Shown here piece by piece: positions 23,641 through 36,959 of a stretch of DNA of 64,000 bases (position 1 is the first letter of the stretch; every line of letters begins with the position of its first letter). The notes beneath the pieces are model-generated. The model did no database searches, was not told the origin of the DNA, and was given only the letters and a program-made list of their open reading frames with translations. Source of the DNA: Vicugna pacos (lineage: Eukaryota > Chordata > Mammalia > Artiodactyla > Camelidae); assembly GCF_048564905.1 (NCBI RefSeq), contig NC_132995.1, forward strand, positions 63,852,639-63,916,638, given 5' to 3'. The position numbers and the translations under genes were made by a program.

Positions 23641-24929
23641 AAGAAAAATTACTGTGGATTTGTATACTCTTCCTCTCCCCATAAGTGTGCCTCATTGTCA
23701 CTTTCTTCTGGTGGCTTTCTATAAAAAAAAAAAAAGCTTCGATATGAAACAGGATTAAGTGCTTAGGAATGAGGGGATACAGGGAGTCTGGGAGTCTGGT
23801 GAGGGTGAGGGGACTAACCATTCCTGGACAGAGGGGGTCCCAGGATGCAGAACTTTCTATCTTAAACCGAGGACAGGAGTTGGTAAAGGCAGGTGAGCAT
23901 GGCAACCGTTAGGGCTTGCGGAACAAAGAAGGTAGGTGTAAGAGGCCTGTCTGAGAAAGAGAAGCAAGTGAGTAGTTTGGGGCTTTAGCCAGGAAACAGC
24001 CCTGTGGTTTTTTTACAGGGTTAACTTTTGGGGTTCTCTAAAGTTGAGGTGGTCAGTGTCACTGCTGAAGAGCAGATCTGGAGGCTGCCTGTTAGCAAAG
24101 CAATCAAGTGCTCTTAATTCACATGCTGTCATGGGTGAAAGAAATTGCACAATGAAACTTATTTACTACCCTATTATTCTGAAGATCACTTAGGAGGGTG
24201 GATTGCTTAGAAAGGAAGCGAGACTCCCTTACGACCAGCCTAGCAATCTTCCGTCTGTCTGACTTCTGTGCGTCTGTTTGCCTCTAGGATAGTTTGCATA
24301 CTCAGATGTTTTCCTCTGAAGATAACACCCATGGTTTTATGATGCTATTATCAGTCTTAATTATGGGATTGCAAATGTGCCCAGAGGTTCCTTTTGAGGA
24401 GGGAATCATGCAAATCTAAACTGCATTCATTTAGAACTCTTTCCACGTTAGCAGCTAGACTCCACTTCAGATAGGGGTCACTGACCCTTCCCAAGCTATT
24501 TTTTGCATCAGTAGGACCTCCGTAGGACCCTGAGCCCAGAGACACAAAGGACTTAGTAAGAGGTGCCTCACTTCCCAGTTAGCTCAAATTCCTCCCAATA
24601 AACCAGGTGTAGTCATCCTACACACACTTGCTAGCTAGCTTGCTGGAGGGATTGTGCAGAAAAGAGTAGATCTTCTTAAGAACATTGAGCAACACCACCA
24701 CGTCAGTGTCTATGAATTCTCTTCATTGCTTCTACTCACAACCGATGACAACTGCCCACTCCCTGACCACAGGCTTCTTTAAGACATCCGTGAGTGCTCA
24801 GGAACCCTTAAACCCCTGGGGAAGGTTTATAGATGTACTTCTTTCTATCAAGCTAAGTATAAAGGCTTTTTAAGTCCAGCTCTCTCAATTAAATTTCTAT
24901 ACTTGCATGTCCTTCCACTAGGGGAAGAG

Positions 24930-25130
24930 GAGGGGGAGGGACAATGACGACATTTATTGAGCACTTCCCCCCACCCCCCACCATGTGTCAGACACTGAGC
25001 AAGGCACTCTACATACTTATCCCATTTAATTCCCACAGATACCCTTTATCCTCATTTTGTGGATGTTCAAATCACTGGGATAACTTAATCAGGGTCCTTA
25101 AAAAGGAGCAGAGCTAAGAGTCTGGTTTTT
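24930..25130 (-). mobile_element. MIR SINE fragment, antisense
   Basis: 'gacgacatttattgagcact', 'catgtgtcagacactgagc' and 'cccatttaattcccacagat' follow antisense MIR order, with a C-rich interruption. Confidence 0.65.
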
Positions 25131-25174
25131 TAAACACATGTGCTCTTTCCGTTCTCCCTCAAGCAGCCAAATGG

Positions 25175-25232
25175 GTCTCCCTCCTTCCCTCCCTCCATCC
25201 TCTCCCTCCCTCTCTCCCTTCCTTCCTTCCAC
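25175..25232. repeat. CT-rich low-complexity tract
   Basis: Repeated CCTT/CCCT units on the plus strand (polypyrimidine). The matching minus-strand open frame is low-complexity artefact. Confidence 0.9.
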
Positions 25233-25234
25233 CA

Positions 25235-25560
25235 GTATCTTATAAATGTGATAAATGCCATTAAGGAGGTACACAGAGAGCTCTGAAGGCTTACATCACA
25301 GGAACCAGAAGTAGCAAAGGAGATGGGGGAAGGTTCTGGAGGAAGTGGCATCATGAGAGATGAGTAAGAAATAACTAGGTAGAAAGAAGGAAGGTGGGGC
25401 AGACACTTTAGGCAGAGTGAACAGCATGAAGGGAAAGGCCCAAGGTGGGAAGGAGACTGGGTATTTGAAGAACAAAGGAAATGAAGGCAGAGACTAAGAG
25501 AGCAGAGTGAAACTTGGCTGGCAAGGCAGACAGGGGCCAAGGAGAGTGAGTGCTTAGAGC
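25235..25560 (-). mobile_element. L2 LINE fragment, antisense
   Basis: 'actttaggcagagtgaacag', 'gaagggaaaggccc' and 'aaacttggctggcaagg' match the reversed L2 3' region. Confidence 0.6.
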
Positions 25561-26019
25561 TGGGGGAGAGGATTCTGGTCCTTCACTGAATGTACTTCAC
25601 ACTCACCTGAAGCACTAAGGAAGGGGAATATTTTGGGTCTTGATGGAGAAAACACTCTTTATCTTTAGAGGAGTGTTTCTAGTGAAGGCCCTCTTGGCAC
25701 TGGATGCGCTAATCCTTTGTGCAGGACTACTCTGTCCCTTGCTTCCACACCGGTCTCCAGGTAATCTATGGCAGCAGCAACTCCTTCCCTTCTAGTCCAG
25801 GCACTGTGATAACCCCAAACACCCCACACATTTCTGAGGTCCTCTGGAGTGGTTCTCCCTTCTCCTGAGATCACTGCTCTTATTTGGGCTGCAGGAGTGT
25901 CACTGCCACCAACCTTGTGACCATGCTTTATCTCTTTGCCGATCAACATCCAAACTCCTCTTTTGGTGGATGTCCTTCCTACAGACACAGGCTCTGATGT
26001 TTGTCTCTATGACCTACTG

Positions 26020-26400
26020 GGAGCATCTTAATTCCATGCAGTCGCTGTTGAGTCTGCCATATGCCAAGGACAGGCTAGCGACAGAGACAGACGTGAAACA
26101 CTTACTTACTTTACGGTGGGGAAAGTGCAACTGAGGAGGCTTGTGCAGGGAACAGAGTTGGTGGAGGAGGAGGCGATGACCTCTCCTGGCCATTGAGGTC
26201 AGGGAGGAAGGGCGTTTTACAGGTGGAGGGGACAGCAGCACATTCATGGAGACATAAAACACCAGGTGAGCTTGCCAGCTATAAATAGCTTGGCATTGTT
26301 GAAGCATGAATTTCAAGTCAGGGTGTGGTAGGAAGACAGGTCGGAGAGGGAGGCTGTTACAGTTCACACAGGGCCTCATATGTCACACTGAGGAGCTGGG
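26020..26400. mobile_element. Possible further L2-related sequence
   Basis: Weak resemblance to L2-type text ('gagacagacgtgaaaca', 'gggaacagagttgg', 'caggtgagcttgccag'). Strand and bounds are uncertain. Confidence 0.3.
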
Positions 26401-26604
26401 GTAATATGCAAAATAAACTCCCAAATGTGTTATACTTGTAAATCTTCAACCATCCTGAAAGGATCACATCTGAATGAGGTGTTTAAGAATTTTTTGAGGA
26501 GCTACAGAGACAAGGTCACTGCAGTGTGACGTGGTCTCTCTCAGGCTTATAACCTCATTTATGAAGTTCCTGTGTGCCTTGGACGATATTAAAGTTTCTT
26601 CTCA

Positions 26605-26965
26605 CGGATTTTAACAGCTTTATTGAGCTATAACTGACAAACAATAAACAGCACATACTTAAATGCACAAGTTAAGTCTGATGTTTATATGACATGCATA
26701 TACTTCTGTGAAGCTATCACCACAGTCATCAAATCCATCCATAAAAATTTCCTCATGTTCCATGGTAATCCTCCCCCAACCTCCAGCCCAACCTCAGGCA
26801 ACCACTGATCTGCTTTCTGTCACTATATATTAGTTTGCTTTTTCTAGAATTTTATATAGATATATATTCTTTTGGGGGGGTGTCTGGCATCTTTCAAGTA
26901 GCATACTTATTTTGAGATTCACCCATGTAGCTGCATGTATCAATAGTTATTTTTCATTTTAAAAA
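26605..26965 (-). mobile_element. L1M 3' UTR, antisense
   Basis: 'taacagctttattgagctat', 'gctatcaccacagtcatca', 'ggcaaccactgatctgctt' and 'gagattcacccatgtagctg' are in antisense L1M order. Confidence 0.75.
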
Positions 26966-27181
26966 ACTTCCCACTTCTGAGGTATGCCCTCCTACAGTAT
27001 CTACTGTGTCTCAACAAATTTGCTCCATGGAATAACAAAGCTCAACATTAGGAGGGGCTTTGGGGATAATAGTTTCCCCTGGAGGCACAAGAAATACTGC
27101 TTGGGGAAGAAAGGATGAGGCATAGCTCCTAGTTTTTTAAGAACTCTCCAAAATATAAGAGAACTGTGCTAAGCAAAGTAA

Positions 27182-27651
27182 TGGTTCCCAAAGATGTCCG
27201 CATCCTAGTTCCAGAACCTGTGAATATATGACTTTACATGTCAAAAGAGACTTTACAAATGTGATTGAATGAGGGATCTTGAGATGAGACTACCCTGGAT
27301 TATCTGGGTGGGCTCACCTTTGTAACCACAGGCGTCCTTATAAGTGAAGAGGGAGGCTGGAACGTCAGAGTCAAAAAGAGGTTTGAAGATGCTGTGATGT
27401 TGGCTTTGAAGATGGAGAAAAAGGGCACAGGCCAGGGAACGCAGACAGTCTTTAGAAGCAGAGAAAGGCAAGAGAATGTAACCCCCCTGGAGCCTCCAGA
27501 AGGTGTGCAGCCCGCTGACACCTTGATTTTAGCCCAGTGATACCCGTTTTTGGACTTCTGACTTCCAGAACTGAAAGATAAGAAATTGGTGTTGTTTTAA
27601 GCCACTAAGTTTGTGGAAATTTTGTTATAGTAGCAATAGGAAACTGATACA
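27182..27651 (+). mobile_element. Solo LTR of an ERVL-MaLR element (MLT1 group)
   Basis: Typical MLT1 text: 'caaagatgtccgcatcctag', 'ggatcttgagatgagac', 'ctggattatctgggtgggct', 'acaccttgattttagcccag' and 'aagccactaagtttgtgg'. About 470 bp and roughly complete as an LTR, with no internal region. Ancient retroviral fossil shared widely among placental mammals. Confidence 0.9.
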
Positions 27652-28854
27652 ATTACCAATCCTGTTTAAAAAAAAAAAAAGATGAGTCTGACCACTTCTA
27701 TTTCCTCTTCCATTTTGTGACATGTGGTCTGAGAGGAGCAGAAGCAAGTTGGCTTTGGAATCAGACTGACCTATTCGAGCTGCTCCTCTGAGCTGTTTCC
27801 TCATCCTAAAGGAGGATAATCTAGCCTTTATCTTGGGGGGGGCTGTGGAGTGGATTGATGAGATGATATACACAGAGGGCAAAGCACATAATGGATCCTC
27901 AATAAATATTTGCTTTCTTTACTTCCCACCTAATACTTGAATCCAAGGGACTAAATCCTTAACTGCTAGTGACCTACTGTGTAATTTTGGCTAAACTGCT
28001 TCCTCTCCTTCAATTGGTTCCATGAGGTTAAAGGGAGATACTTATTAAGTCTTTGAAGTGTTTGTGTTAAGTCTCTAAGAGTGTTTATTAAGTCTCTTAG
28101 AGTTTGCCATGTGGCTGGATACTCTTGGTTAAAAAGTGTTATTTAGATGCAAAGTGCTGTTATCTTTTGAGCAGGTAATTATTTCCTGTCCTAAACTGTT
28201 TAGCACTGTACTGAGGTTCCATCTCTGAGATGATGACATTGCTTGAGAGGGTGAAGAAATACTTCACTTGAATGTTATGAGTCTTAATTAATTAATGTTT
28301 ATTAAGCCTACACAAGCCTATTATAAAAGGCTAAATGTTAAGTATCATTTACTTCTCATATGGTTGTCATATAGCTTAATATAGCAACTAAAACTCAGCA
28401 TTGGATTAGGTGATATTTCTTCATAATCATGTTGTGGGGAGTCTGATTACTATTTTAAAGAACTTTGTGTTTTTTATAAGAAAGGGGTTAGGGAAAGACG
28501 GCTATTATTTTTCTATAAGGGTTCAATTTTTAATAGATTTATACTTCAAATCTTTATCTCTTACACAAAACAATACAGAATGGTTAAAAAAGCTAACATT
28601 TTGAAGTACTGAAAAGATATTTTATGTAACAGTTAATAATAATTTTTAAGCTAGTGTTTATCAGACATTTTGTGCCACACACTGCTCTGAACCCTATGCA
28701 CGCATTAAAGCTAAACTTAGCATAATCCAACCCCGGTGGGCTGCATGGATTTAGAGAGCATCATTATCTGCATGGATTTCCAGATATATAACTGGCTTAG
28801 CAGAGTGAGGATGCAGGTGGAGGAGGACTTCTATAGCATAAGGACTTTGGTTCC

Positions 28855-29085
28855 ATAGTAATGGCTACCATTTATTGGACATACTTCATGACAGACACTG
28901 GACTAAGTAAATGCATTATCTTATTTTATTCTTACATTAACCCTTTGAGGTAGGTTTAACAAAGTAGGAAAATAAGACTCAGAGAAGTTAAGTCAATTGC
29001 CTCAAATTGTGAATCTAGAAAGTGGCAGAACCAGGATTCACATTTATGTCCTGCTGTCCCCAGATCATGAAATGCCTGTAGGAGG
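28855..29085 (-). mobile_element. MIR SINE, antisense
   Basis: 'tggctaccatttattggaca', 'ccctttgaggtaggtttaac', 'agactcagagaagttaag' and 'agtggcagaaccaggattca'. Confidence 0.8.
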
Positions 29086-29959
29086 TACAGACAACTATGG
29101 TAAGTGGTTCATAAGGACTCAGTAACTGTTAGCTGTCTGTAAGACCGTTTAAATCACAGAATGACATGCTCTAATGAAGGTGACCATCTTTCCACGTGTT
29201 TAATCATCTTTTCGTATTTTTCAATGCCATGTGTATTTCCTTTTCTGTTAATTCATGTCTTTTGCTCTTTGGGATCTTTTTCTTATTGATTCAAATGATC
29301 TTTATTATAAAGTACTTAGAAATACAAGAAAGCATGACCAAGGAGTCATGATTAATTTCTCCCTCACCCTCACCTACTTTCACACAGTGCCAGTTTCTGT
29401 TGATTTTTCCTCTAAAATATGTCTTATGTCTTAAAGACATCTATTTCTTCTTTTTATGGGAAGATTATCAGTTTTTGTTTTGTTTTGTTTTTTAAATATC
29501 AAGGACTAGGACACAGGAGTAAATGGCAAGACTAAGAGAAACTTGGACCACAGCAACCGTGTGTATCATGAATACAAATTAACTCCATCTTCTAATTCTT
29601 ACTAAGGCTGTATCACTTTGTTTCACTTCTCAGCTGCTTTTTCACAAAAAGTTACCGGTATACAAGCGACTCAGGCACATTTGCCTCAAAAGTAGTCAAA
29701 TTCGTGCATCTGCAAAATTACAGACACCTTCCCCCAAGGTTCTACATCCAATAATGAACAGCCATGTGGTGTCGCCTGTCACTAGTACCCATATTCCCCT
29801 TGCCTGAAATACCCTTACTATTCCTTCAAAGCCAGACTCCCATTAAATCTTACTAGAAAGAAAAGTCCTATTCCTTCTGTTATTGTCCTTCTCACACTAA
29901 CATTTACTTAACTGCTTACTGACCAAATAGCTGGAAACAATAATCAGTTTAAGAAAAAG

Positions 29960-30665
29960 GCCCAGATCAATAAAGCTTTTATTGCATCCTTAAAATATCA
30001 CCAATGAATCTGAAGAATCGTCTGGCATCTTGCTGTTTCAGTAGCCGGACAACTTAGATCTTATTCACCAGCCTGCTGAACTGTTCCTTTTCCAGAAACA
30101 TAGATATCATCCCCAAATTTTCTGATATCCTTGTTTTTAACTGTCGTGGCTTGCTGAATCAAAGCAGCTGAATTTGATACCAGTTCAATGTCGTTTCCCT
30201 CAATAATTAACTCATCTTTCTGAGACTGAGATACTGAACAAGCAACACCTGGCCTCACCTGAACCCTGCAGATATATTTTTCACCCAAGAAATTTCGGAT
30301 TTCAACAAGAGAACCATTCTCCAGAATGACGACGTGGACGGGGAAGTGAGCACACACAGACCTCCTCTTGAAACGGAAGCCCAGTGTAACACCGCTGATC
30401 GTGTTCTGTACATGACTACAGATAGCGCCAACGGTAGCCAGCTCTTTTCTATTTCTCCACCATTTGTCAGCCTGGAGCCTCTTCTTTTTCTTTCCAAGGA
30501 AACTGAGTTCTACATTGATGTGACTGAAGTCCCTCCTCAGGGTGCCTCTGGGACCCTTCACAGTAACTGTGCGTCCCTTCAAAGTGATGTCAACATTTTC
30601 TGTAATGCTGACAGTCTCATCGCTGAGAATGGTCTTCATCCTCGCAGTAGATGCAGCCAAGATAT
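29960..30665 (-). pseudogene. RPL9: RPL9 processed retrocopy with intact reading frame
   Basis: The minus strand carries an intronless copy of the mRNA for 60S ribosomal protein L9. The frame 30639-30061 gives 192 codons, exactly the length of RPL9, from MKTILS to QQAGE, with no stop or gap. By hand I count about 29 substitutions against human RPL9 as I remember it (about 85% identity). The leader ('ggctgcatctactgcgag' before ATG) and the 3' UTR with AATAAA near 29983 also match RPL9 mRNA, so it was reverse-transcribed. No poly-A remnant or clear target duplication is left, which suggests some age. Upstream, the frame stays open through the leader to an earlier ATG (30693), giving 210 codons. 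RPL9 is a conserved large-subunit protein; replacements here at Arg and Gly positions usually kept in the parent argue for a non-functional copy. No local promoter is evident. It lies between GPSM2 and AKNAD1 and belongs to neither. Confidence 0.92.
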
Positions 30666-30999
30666 CTATTTCTTTAATCTTCACTGCCACCATCCATACT
30701 AGCTTCTTTCAGCTTCCCCAATATGCAGAGTTCTTTTTCATCTTCAGGTCTTTGCACACACATCCCCTACCAGAACATTCTGCCCCAACTCTTTACATGA
30801 CTGGTCCAGCTTGAAAAGTAAGTCCTCAGAGAGCCCTTCCCTGCTTATCTTATCTTGGGAAAGTTTCCCTTCATTCCTACATTCTTTTCCTATTTCATAA
30901 CACTTATCGCTATTTATAATATATGACATTATAAATTCTTTGCATTGCAATTAATGAATTACTATTTGTAAAATGCTTAGTACAGTGTAAGGCCTGTAG

Positions 31000-31205
31000 T
31001 AAGTACTACATGTAATGATTTTAAAAAACAACTCTCATGAGCCTCACAATCCTATTTGTGCTATTAATGTCACCTTTTTACAGAGGGACAAACTGAGGAA
31101 CAAAGAAGTTAAACAACCCATCCAAGGTTACACAGCTAATAAGCAGCAGAGCTTAGCTACAAACTCAGCCTGGCACCAAAGTTCACACACCTAACCATTT
31201 TCTAT
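31000..31205 (-). mobile_element. MIR SINE, antisense
   Basis: 'tgagcctcacaatcctattt', 'cagagggacaaactgaggaa', 'aaggttacacagctaataag' and 'agcagagcttagctac'. Confidence 0.75.
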
Positions 31206-31739
31206 ATTTCCTTTCAACCCAGGACCTAGCATAGTGCCCTGCACCTACTAGGTATGTTCAATGAATATCTGTTTAATAAATGAAGGAACAGCTCTAATAA
31301 GAAAATAAGATTTACCTATAATCCTACCACATAGAAATTTGGGGATTCATTCTTTAGATTATTTTTTCTAGTACAAGGTTAGATTATTTTTAATCAAAAT
31401 CATAACTTAGAAATCATTTTGAAGAGCACAAATAGGCATCAATGTATAATAAATTTACATTTTATTCTTTTTTAAAATTTATGATTTCAAGTCAATTTTC
31501 TTCCTTTAGATGAGGGTAGAAGGTTGGGGAGGAAAGAATAATTCTTTAAATAAAAGAGAAAGAATTTTTTCTAAAGTATTCTCACCCTCCTTATCTCTAG
31601 GCAGAGGTTGCCAAAGCAAGCTAGAAAGTTTAGGAAAAGGATGAGCATTAAAAAAATATACATTATATTATATATATATATACACATTATATACAAGTGT
31701 GTTTTAAAATTTCTCATTAGAATTACTTTTAGAAAATCA

Positions 31740-32465
31740 GGGAACCCTCCTACACTGCTGGTGGGAATGTAGTTTGGTGCAGCCGTTATGGAAAACAGCA
31801 TGGAGATTCCTCAAAAGACTAAAAATAGACTTACCATATGATCCAGCAATCCCACTCCTGGGCATATATCCAGAGGGAACTTTAATTCGAAAAGATATAT
31901 ACACCCTAATGTTCATAGCAGCACTATTTACAATAGCCAAGACCGGGAACAAACTAAATGTCCATTGACAGAGGACTAGATAAAGAAGTTGTGGTATATT
32001 TATATAATGGAATAGTACTCAGCCACAGAAAATAATAAAATAATGCCATTTGCAGCAACATGGATGGACCTGGAGATTGTCATTCTAAGTGATGTAAGCC
32101 AGAAAGAGAAACAAAAATACCATACCACTTATATGTGGAATCTAAAAATAAAGACAAATGAACTTACTTACAAAACAGAAAAAGACTCACAGACAGAAAA
32201 CAAACTTACAGTTATCAGGGGGGATGTGGGTGGGAAGGGATAAATTGGGAATTTGAGATTTGCAGATACTAACTACTATATATAAGATACATACACAAGT
32301 TTCTTCTATATAGCACAGGGAACTATATCCAATATCTTGTAGTAATCTATAAGGAAAAAGAATATGAAAACGAATATATGTATGTTCATGTATGACTGAA
32401 TGATTGTTCTGTACACCAGAAACTGACACAACATTGTAAACTGACTATACTTCAATTAAAAAAAA
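31740..32465 (+). mobile_element. L1 LINE, 5'-truncated, with target-site duplication
   Basis: The sense strand has the last part of ORF2 and the 3' UTR: 'ctgctggtgggaatgtagtt', 'tgatccagcaatcccactcc', 'cagcaacatggatggacctg', 'cactgtatag'-type text and 'gtacaccagaaactgacac', then poly-A. A 17-bp duplication with one mismatch, 'tta(c/t)ttttagaaaatca', flanks it (31723-31739 and 32466-32482). About 726 bp. Lineage-specific and moderately young. Confidence 0.92.
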
Positions 32466-33685
32466 TTATTTTTAGAAAATCAATTGACAAGCATTTTCTA
32501 TATGTTCCCAAAGCATAGCAAATGTCCACTGTTTACAATATAAATCATATAAATCAGATAATCGATGATGATCATATGGCTATGTTAATGGGAAAACTGG
32601 ATAAAAAGACAGCTTTGACCCCCAAAAGGGCAAGGAAAACAAGTGAAGGCTGCTGGTAAAGCGCCAAGAGGAAGCGTCTCCATATGCCAGTTTGCTCAGT
32701 TTCAAAAGATTTTTTGTTCTTTTAAAGTAGTTTCAGGATAAATAACTTGTAGCAGCTGGTCATCAAATTCACGCACACTCATAGGAGGCCTACCTTGCTA
32801 AGACTGACTATGCATAATTTATCCATGGGCTCTCGAGGGAGAATTGGATTGGTTTGTTGCTCCTTCTCAGTGTCTCCCTCCTGTCACTCAACAGTAACGG
32901 GATGAAGCAGACGGACGCCCTGAATGGTGTCTGGTTACAGCCATAGGTGCTGCATTTGGGAGCACCCCAGCTTTCTGAGACAGAGTTAGCTGATAGGATT
33001 GCCAGAGTGTAATCCAATGCAGTCATTGCAGAGGGAGCCTTGTATCACATTACCTTTGAAAATATTTTCATCTAGAAACACCATACACTGGATACAAAAT
33101 CCATGGCTACCTGGCCTGTGGGTGTGGCCTACGACTTACTATTCGGAGCCATCTCCTATTTGCTTTCATGGGTATACAGAAATCTTGAGCTAGGAATACA
33201 GTGAGAGAATTTGAAAATGAAAACAGAGTCAAGCTAAGTATTTTTGAATGCTCTTAAAAGACCAGAAAAGAAAAAAGAAAAAGACTAGTTTAGATCACAT
33301 CAGAAGTTCCCTGTGTAGTCTGCAAAGCGGATTGCTTACAGCTGAAGGGACCCAGAGGAAGCAGGCACACCATGATTTTGAAGCTCAGGGTTTTTTTTCT
33401 TTCATTCAATTGCACCCAACTCCCAACTATTGAAAAAAAAAGAAAAAGAAAGATGATTTAGAATGAAAGGGTTGCTCATCTGTATTACAAGTCCCTTCAG
33501 TGGTTCACTCCAGGATGTCCGGGATCCCAGGATGGAGGTGAGTCTCTATTGCCACTGCCACTGTTGACCTCTTGGTGTTGACTGCGGCATGTGCTGGCTG
33601 AAGACAGAGCATATTGCTTTATGCAGAACAACATATCAGTGGATCATGTACTTAAAGCTCCTAATTGTAACCTAGTTACATTCTT

Positions 33686-33838
33686 TTTAAAAGAAAGTAT
33701 CATTTTTCTGTTTTTAAGGGGGGAAGGTATATAGGTTTATTTCCTTATTTATTTTAATGGAGGTAATGGGGATTGAACCTAGGACTTTTGCATTGCTAAG
33801 CACACACACACTACCACTGAGCTATACCCTCCCCTGCT
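33686..33838 (-). mobile_element. Camelid tRNA-Ala-derived SINE, diverged
   Basis: The reversed tRNA part (about 33760-33835) keeps the B-box ('ggttcaatcccc' as its complement) and 'gctcagtggtag' as the A-box. A short CA expansion replaces the anticodon region. A T/TTTA-rich tail lies at its left. A 14-bp duplication 'ctagttac(a/g)ttctt' flanks it (33672-33685 and 33839-33852). Confidence 0.85.
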
Positions 33839-35239
33839 CTAGTTACGTTCTTAATGACACACGTAAAGGAGTAAGAAGAATTTGGATTGTTGAATCATTG
33901 CCTCCAATAGTCAACTCCTAGTTTCATTACAGTCAGTAGGGTTATCTTAGAAGAGTGGGGTTCAGGATCTAAATGCTAAGTGTTAAGTTCTCTAGTGGAA
34001 GGAGGCAGGGAAGTGTTGGTAGAAAAAACGCTTGCTTTCTCCTCTACCTCTGGGCCATATACACTCTGTTTGGAGGCTAGCAGAGGTTTCAACATAGAAC
34101 AGAAGGCATTGAGGGTGAGGCTACAAGACTGTCTCAGGCACACGGCCCCACAGTTTTCCTTTGAAGATGGAAACAATCCTCTGATGTATAACATGACATA
34201 TAACGTTTGTACTAACACTAAATGGGCCTGGTGAATAGAACAAACATCACCTACCAGCCAGAAACAATGATTCGCTGATCATCTTTGACCTCTAACCACT
34301 AAGAAGTTTTGGTGTTTCCATCTGTAGACATTCTTCATCGATTCTATCAGCTCCCCAGTCATCCCAGCTGCGTTTATCTTCTTCTCTTAAACTAGGCAAA
34401 TTAGGGAGGTTAAGCCAGCACTTCTGCACCAAAATCAGACTTCATAAGAAGGTAAACCTGCAGGAAGAGCTGTCAGTGTAGTGAGCACTGTGTTGTTCAT
34501 CCCTCTTCCGGGCCCAGACTAAACTGTTTCCACAGGGTGAGAGCACTATGATGTGCTGGCCTCATTTGCTCCAAGGGTTCACTCGCAGGGTGATTTGTGA
34601 GCTATTGCTGAGCACACAATGGTCAGTACAGCTGCATAAGTAGTCATGGCCCCAGATATATTCTCCTGAACTCAGTAAACCAAATTGGGTTTTCTAGAAG
34701 GGTTCTGTTGGAATCTCTTCGGATGCACCTTTGGATTGCAAGACTGAGCCGAGTATTGATGTGGGAAGATGCTCCAGTTCCTTCCAGCTACTTGTAAGGG
34801 GCCCATTACAATTCTAAGGATGTAGGTTCCTTTGATAGAAATTTTTTTTTAATATTTTGCAAGCACACACAAAAATAACAATAATAATGACAGAAGCTGT
34901 TTTCCTGTTTATAATGACAGAGTTCCTCAGTCTTCTAGCTTGTCTTGGTGATTGCTCGTTTTCTTCTTTTTCTTAAGAGTCATAGCAAAAACTAAATTTT
35001 ATCAGTTTAAATGGAATGATATCTTAGAAACTAGGATCTGGCTAACAAAGGGGCTTTTCTTCCTTAGCGAGAAGGGCTTAGAGCTCAGCAGTGAGCACCT
35101 CAAGATACAAAGAAGGCGTGAGGATGAGTCTAGAGCTGTAACTTGGGTCATTAAAAGTCCTGCAAAACTAGAATTCACCTTTCTCTTCTCTTTTGTCTGT
35201 AGGCATTTAAAGATGATTTTTTCCGTACAAAATTAGACA

Positions 35240-36150
35240 ACTTTTTAATATTGAAATATATCTGACATATAACAATGTATAATTTCAAGGTATAATGTTA
35301 ACTTGATACATTTATATATTGTAATACAATTACCATTGTAGTGATACTTAGACCTCTCTCATGTTATATAATTATTTTTTTAAGTGGTTGGAATAATTAA
35401 GTTCTAATCTATTAACAAGTTTGATGATTATAATATAATATTGCAGTCTATATTCATTATACTGTGCATTAGATCTCTAGGACTAATTTACTGCCCATTG
35501 CAAATTTATGCCCTTAAACAACATCTGTCTTATCACCCTGCCCCTTCCCTTCCCTGGTAACCACCATTCTATGCTCTGTTTTTATGAGTCTGACCTTTCT
35601 GGATTCCACATATAAGTTATATCATACAATACTTGTCTTTCTGACATTTCACTTAGTACAATGTCCTCAAGATCCATTAATTATCATGAATGGAAGGATG
35701 TCCTTCGTTTTCATTATATATAAGACCTCTTCTTTATCCATTCATCCACTGATGGGCACTTAGGTTATTTCCATATCTTGCCTATTGTTAATGATGTTGC
35801 AATAAACATGGGAGCGCAGGTATCTCTTTGATATCCTGTTTTCATTTCCTTCGGGTGTGTACCCAGAAGTAGAATTGCTGGATCATATGGTAGATCTATT
35901 TTTAATTTCCTGAGGAACTTTCATATTGTTTTCCATAGTGGCTGAACCAATTTACATTTCCAATGACACTGTACAAAGGTTCCCTTTCCTCCACATCCTT
36001 GTCAACACTTGTTATCTCTTTTCTTCTTGATGACAGCCATTGACAGGTGTTAGGCTGTATCTCATTGTGGTTTTGCTTTGTATTTCCCTGATGATTAGCA
36101 ATATTGAGCATCTTTTCATGTACTTGTTGGACAGTTGGATGTCTTAGATA
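35240..36150 (-). mobile_element. L1M 3' UTR and ORF2 end, antisense
   Basis: In antisense order: 'gaaatatatctgacatataa', 'ggtaaccaccattctatgc', 'ccattcatccactgatgggc', 'agaattgctggatcatatgg' and 'ccatagtggctgaaccaatt'. About 0.9 kb, old. Confidence 0.85.
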
Positions 36151-36379
36151 ATGTTTTATCTAAAATTATTGATAATTTTCACCATCAAACAATAAATTCA
36201 TTTACAGGTAGATTTTTAAAGCAGTTTTAAGGCTCCTATAGAGACCATGTTTCATATATGCCATTTCTCCCTTTATCTGTAAATATCCCACAGATAAAAG
36301 AGTACCTAGTCTTCTGTACCTGGGCATTCTTCAGTACTCCAACACCGAGATTGGTTTTGTTTTTCATTTTTAAACTACC

Positions 36380-36600
36380 ATTATGGAATGCTCGCTCTAT
36401 ACAAAGCAGTATGCCGAGAGCTTTACATACTTTATCTCATACTCATCTAGTAATTCTGTGAACTAGGTATTATTATGATTTGCATTTTTCAGAAGAGGAA
36501 ACTAAGACTCAGAAAAGTTAAGTAAGTTGCCTGATGGCATATAATGAATGAGGTGGAGAAGCTGAAATTCAAATTCAGGTCTCCCAATTCCTTTTTACTT
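36380..36600 (-). mobile_element. MIR SINE, antisense
   Basis: 'gccgagagctttacatactt', 'ttctgtgaactaggtattat', 'agaggaaactaagactcag' and 'caggtctcccaattcc'. Confidence 0.8.
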
Positions 36601-36959
36601 TCCTGGGAAGTGTTTGCCTCATTCTTCAACTTTGGTTGGAATAGCCTGTAATTCTGTTCCTACACCTCACTTTACAGTTGATACTAGACTGTTCAAGTAA
36701 TTCTGATTGTTAAGCAATGAAAATTCTTCTTCCTCTTCTCTTCCACCATCTTCTTCTCTCTCTCTCTCTCTCACTTTATTTTTTTTTTATTTTTTAAAAT
36801 GTCAAAATAAGCTTATTTGGATTTGGGATACCAGGGAACTATCTCTGAGAATTAAAATCTCAGAAACATTCACATTAATTTTGATTTATTTTTTCCTGTA
36901 AAATTGAGTTTGGTGAAAGACAGTATTTGTGCATTTTGTATGTATATATTTGTTTTTAA

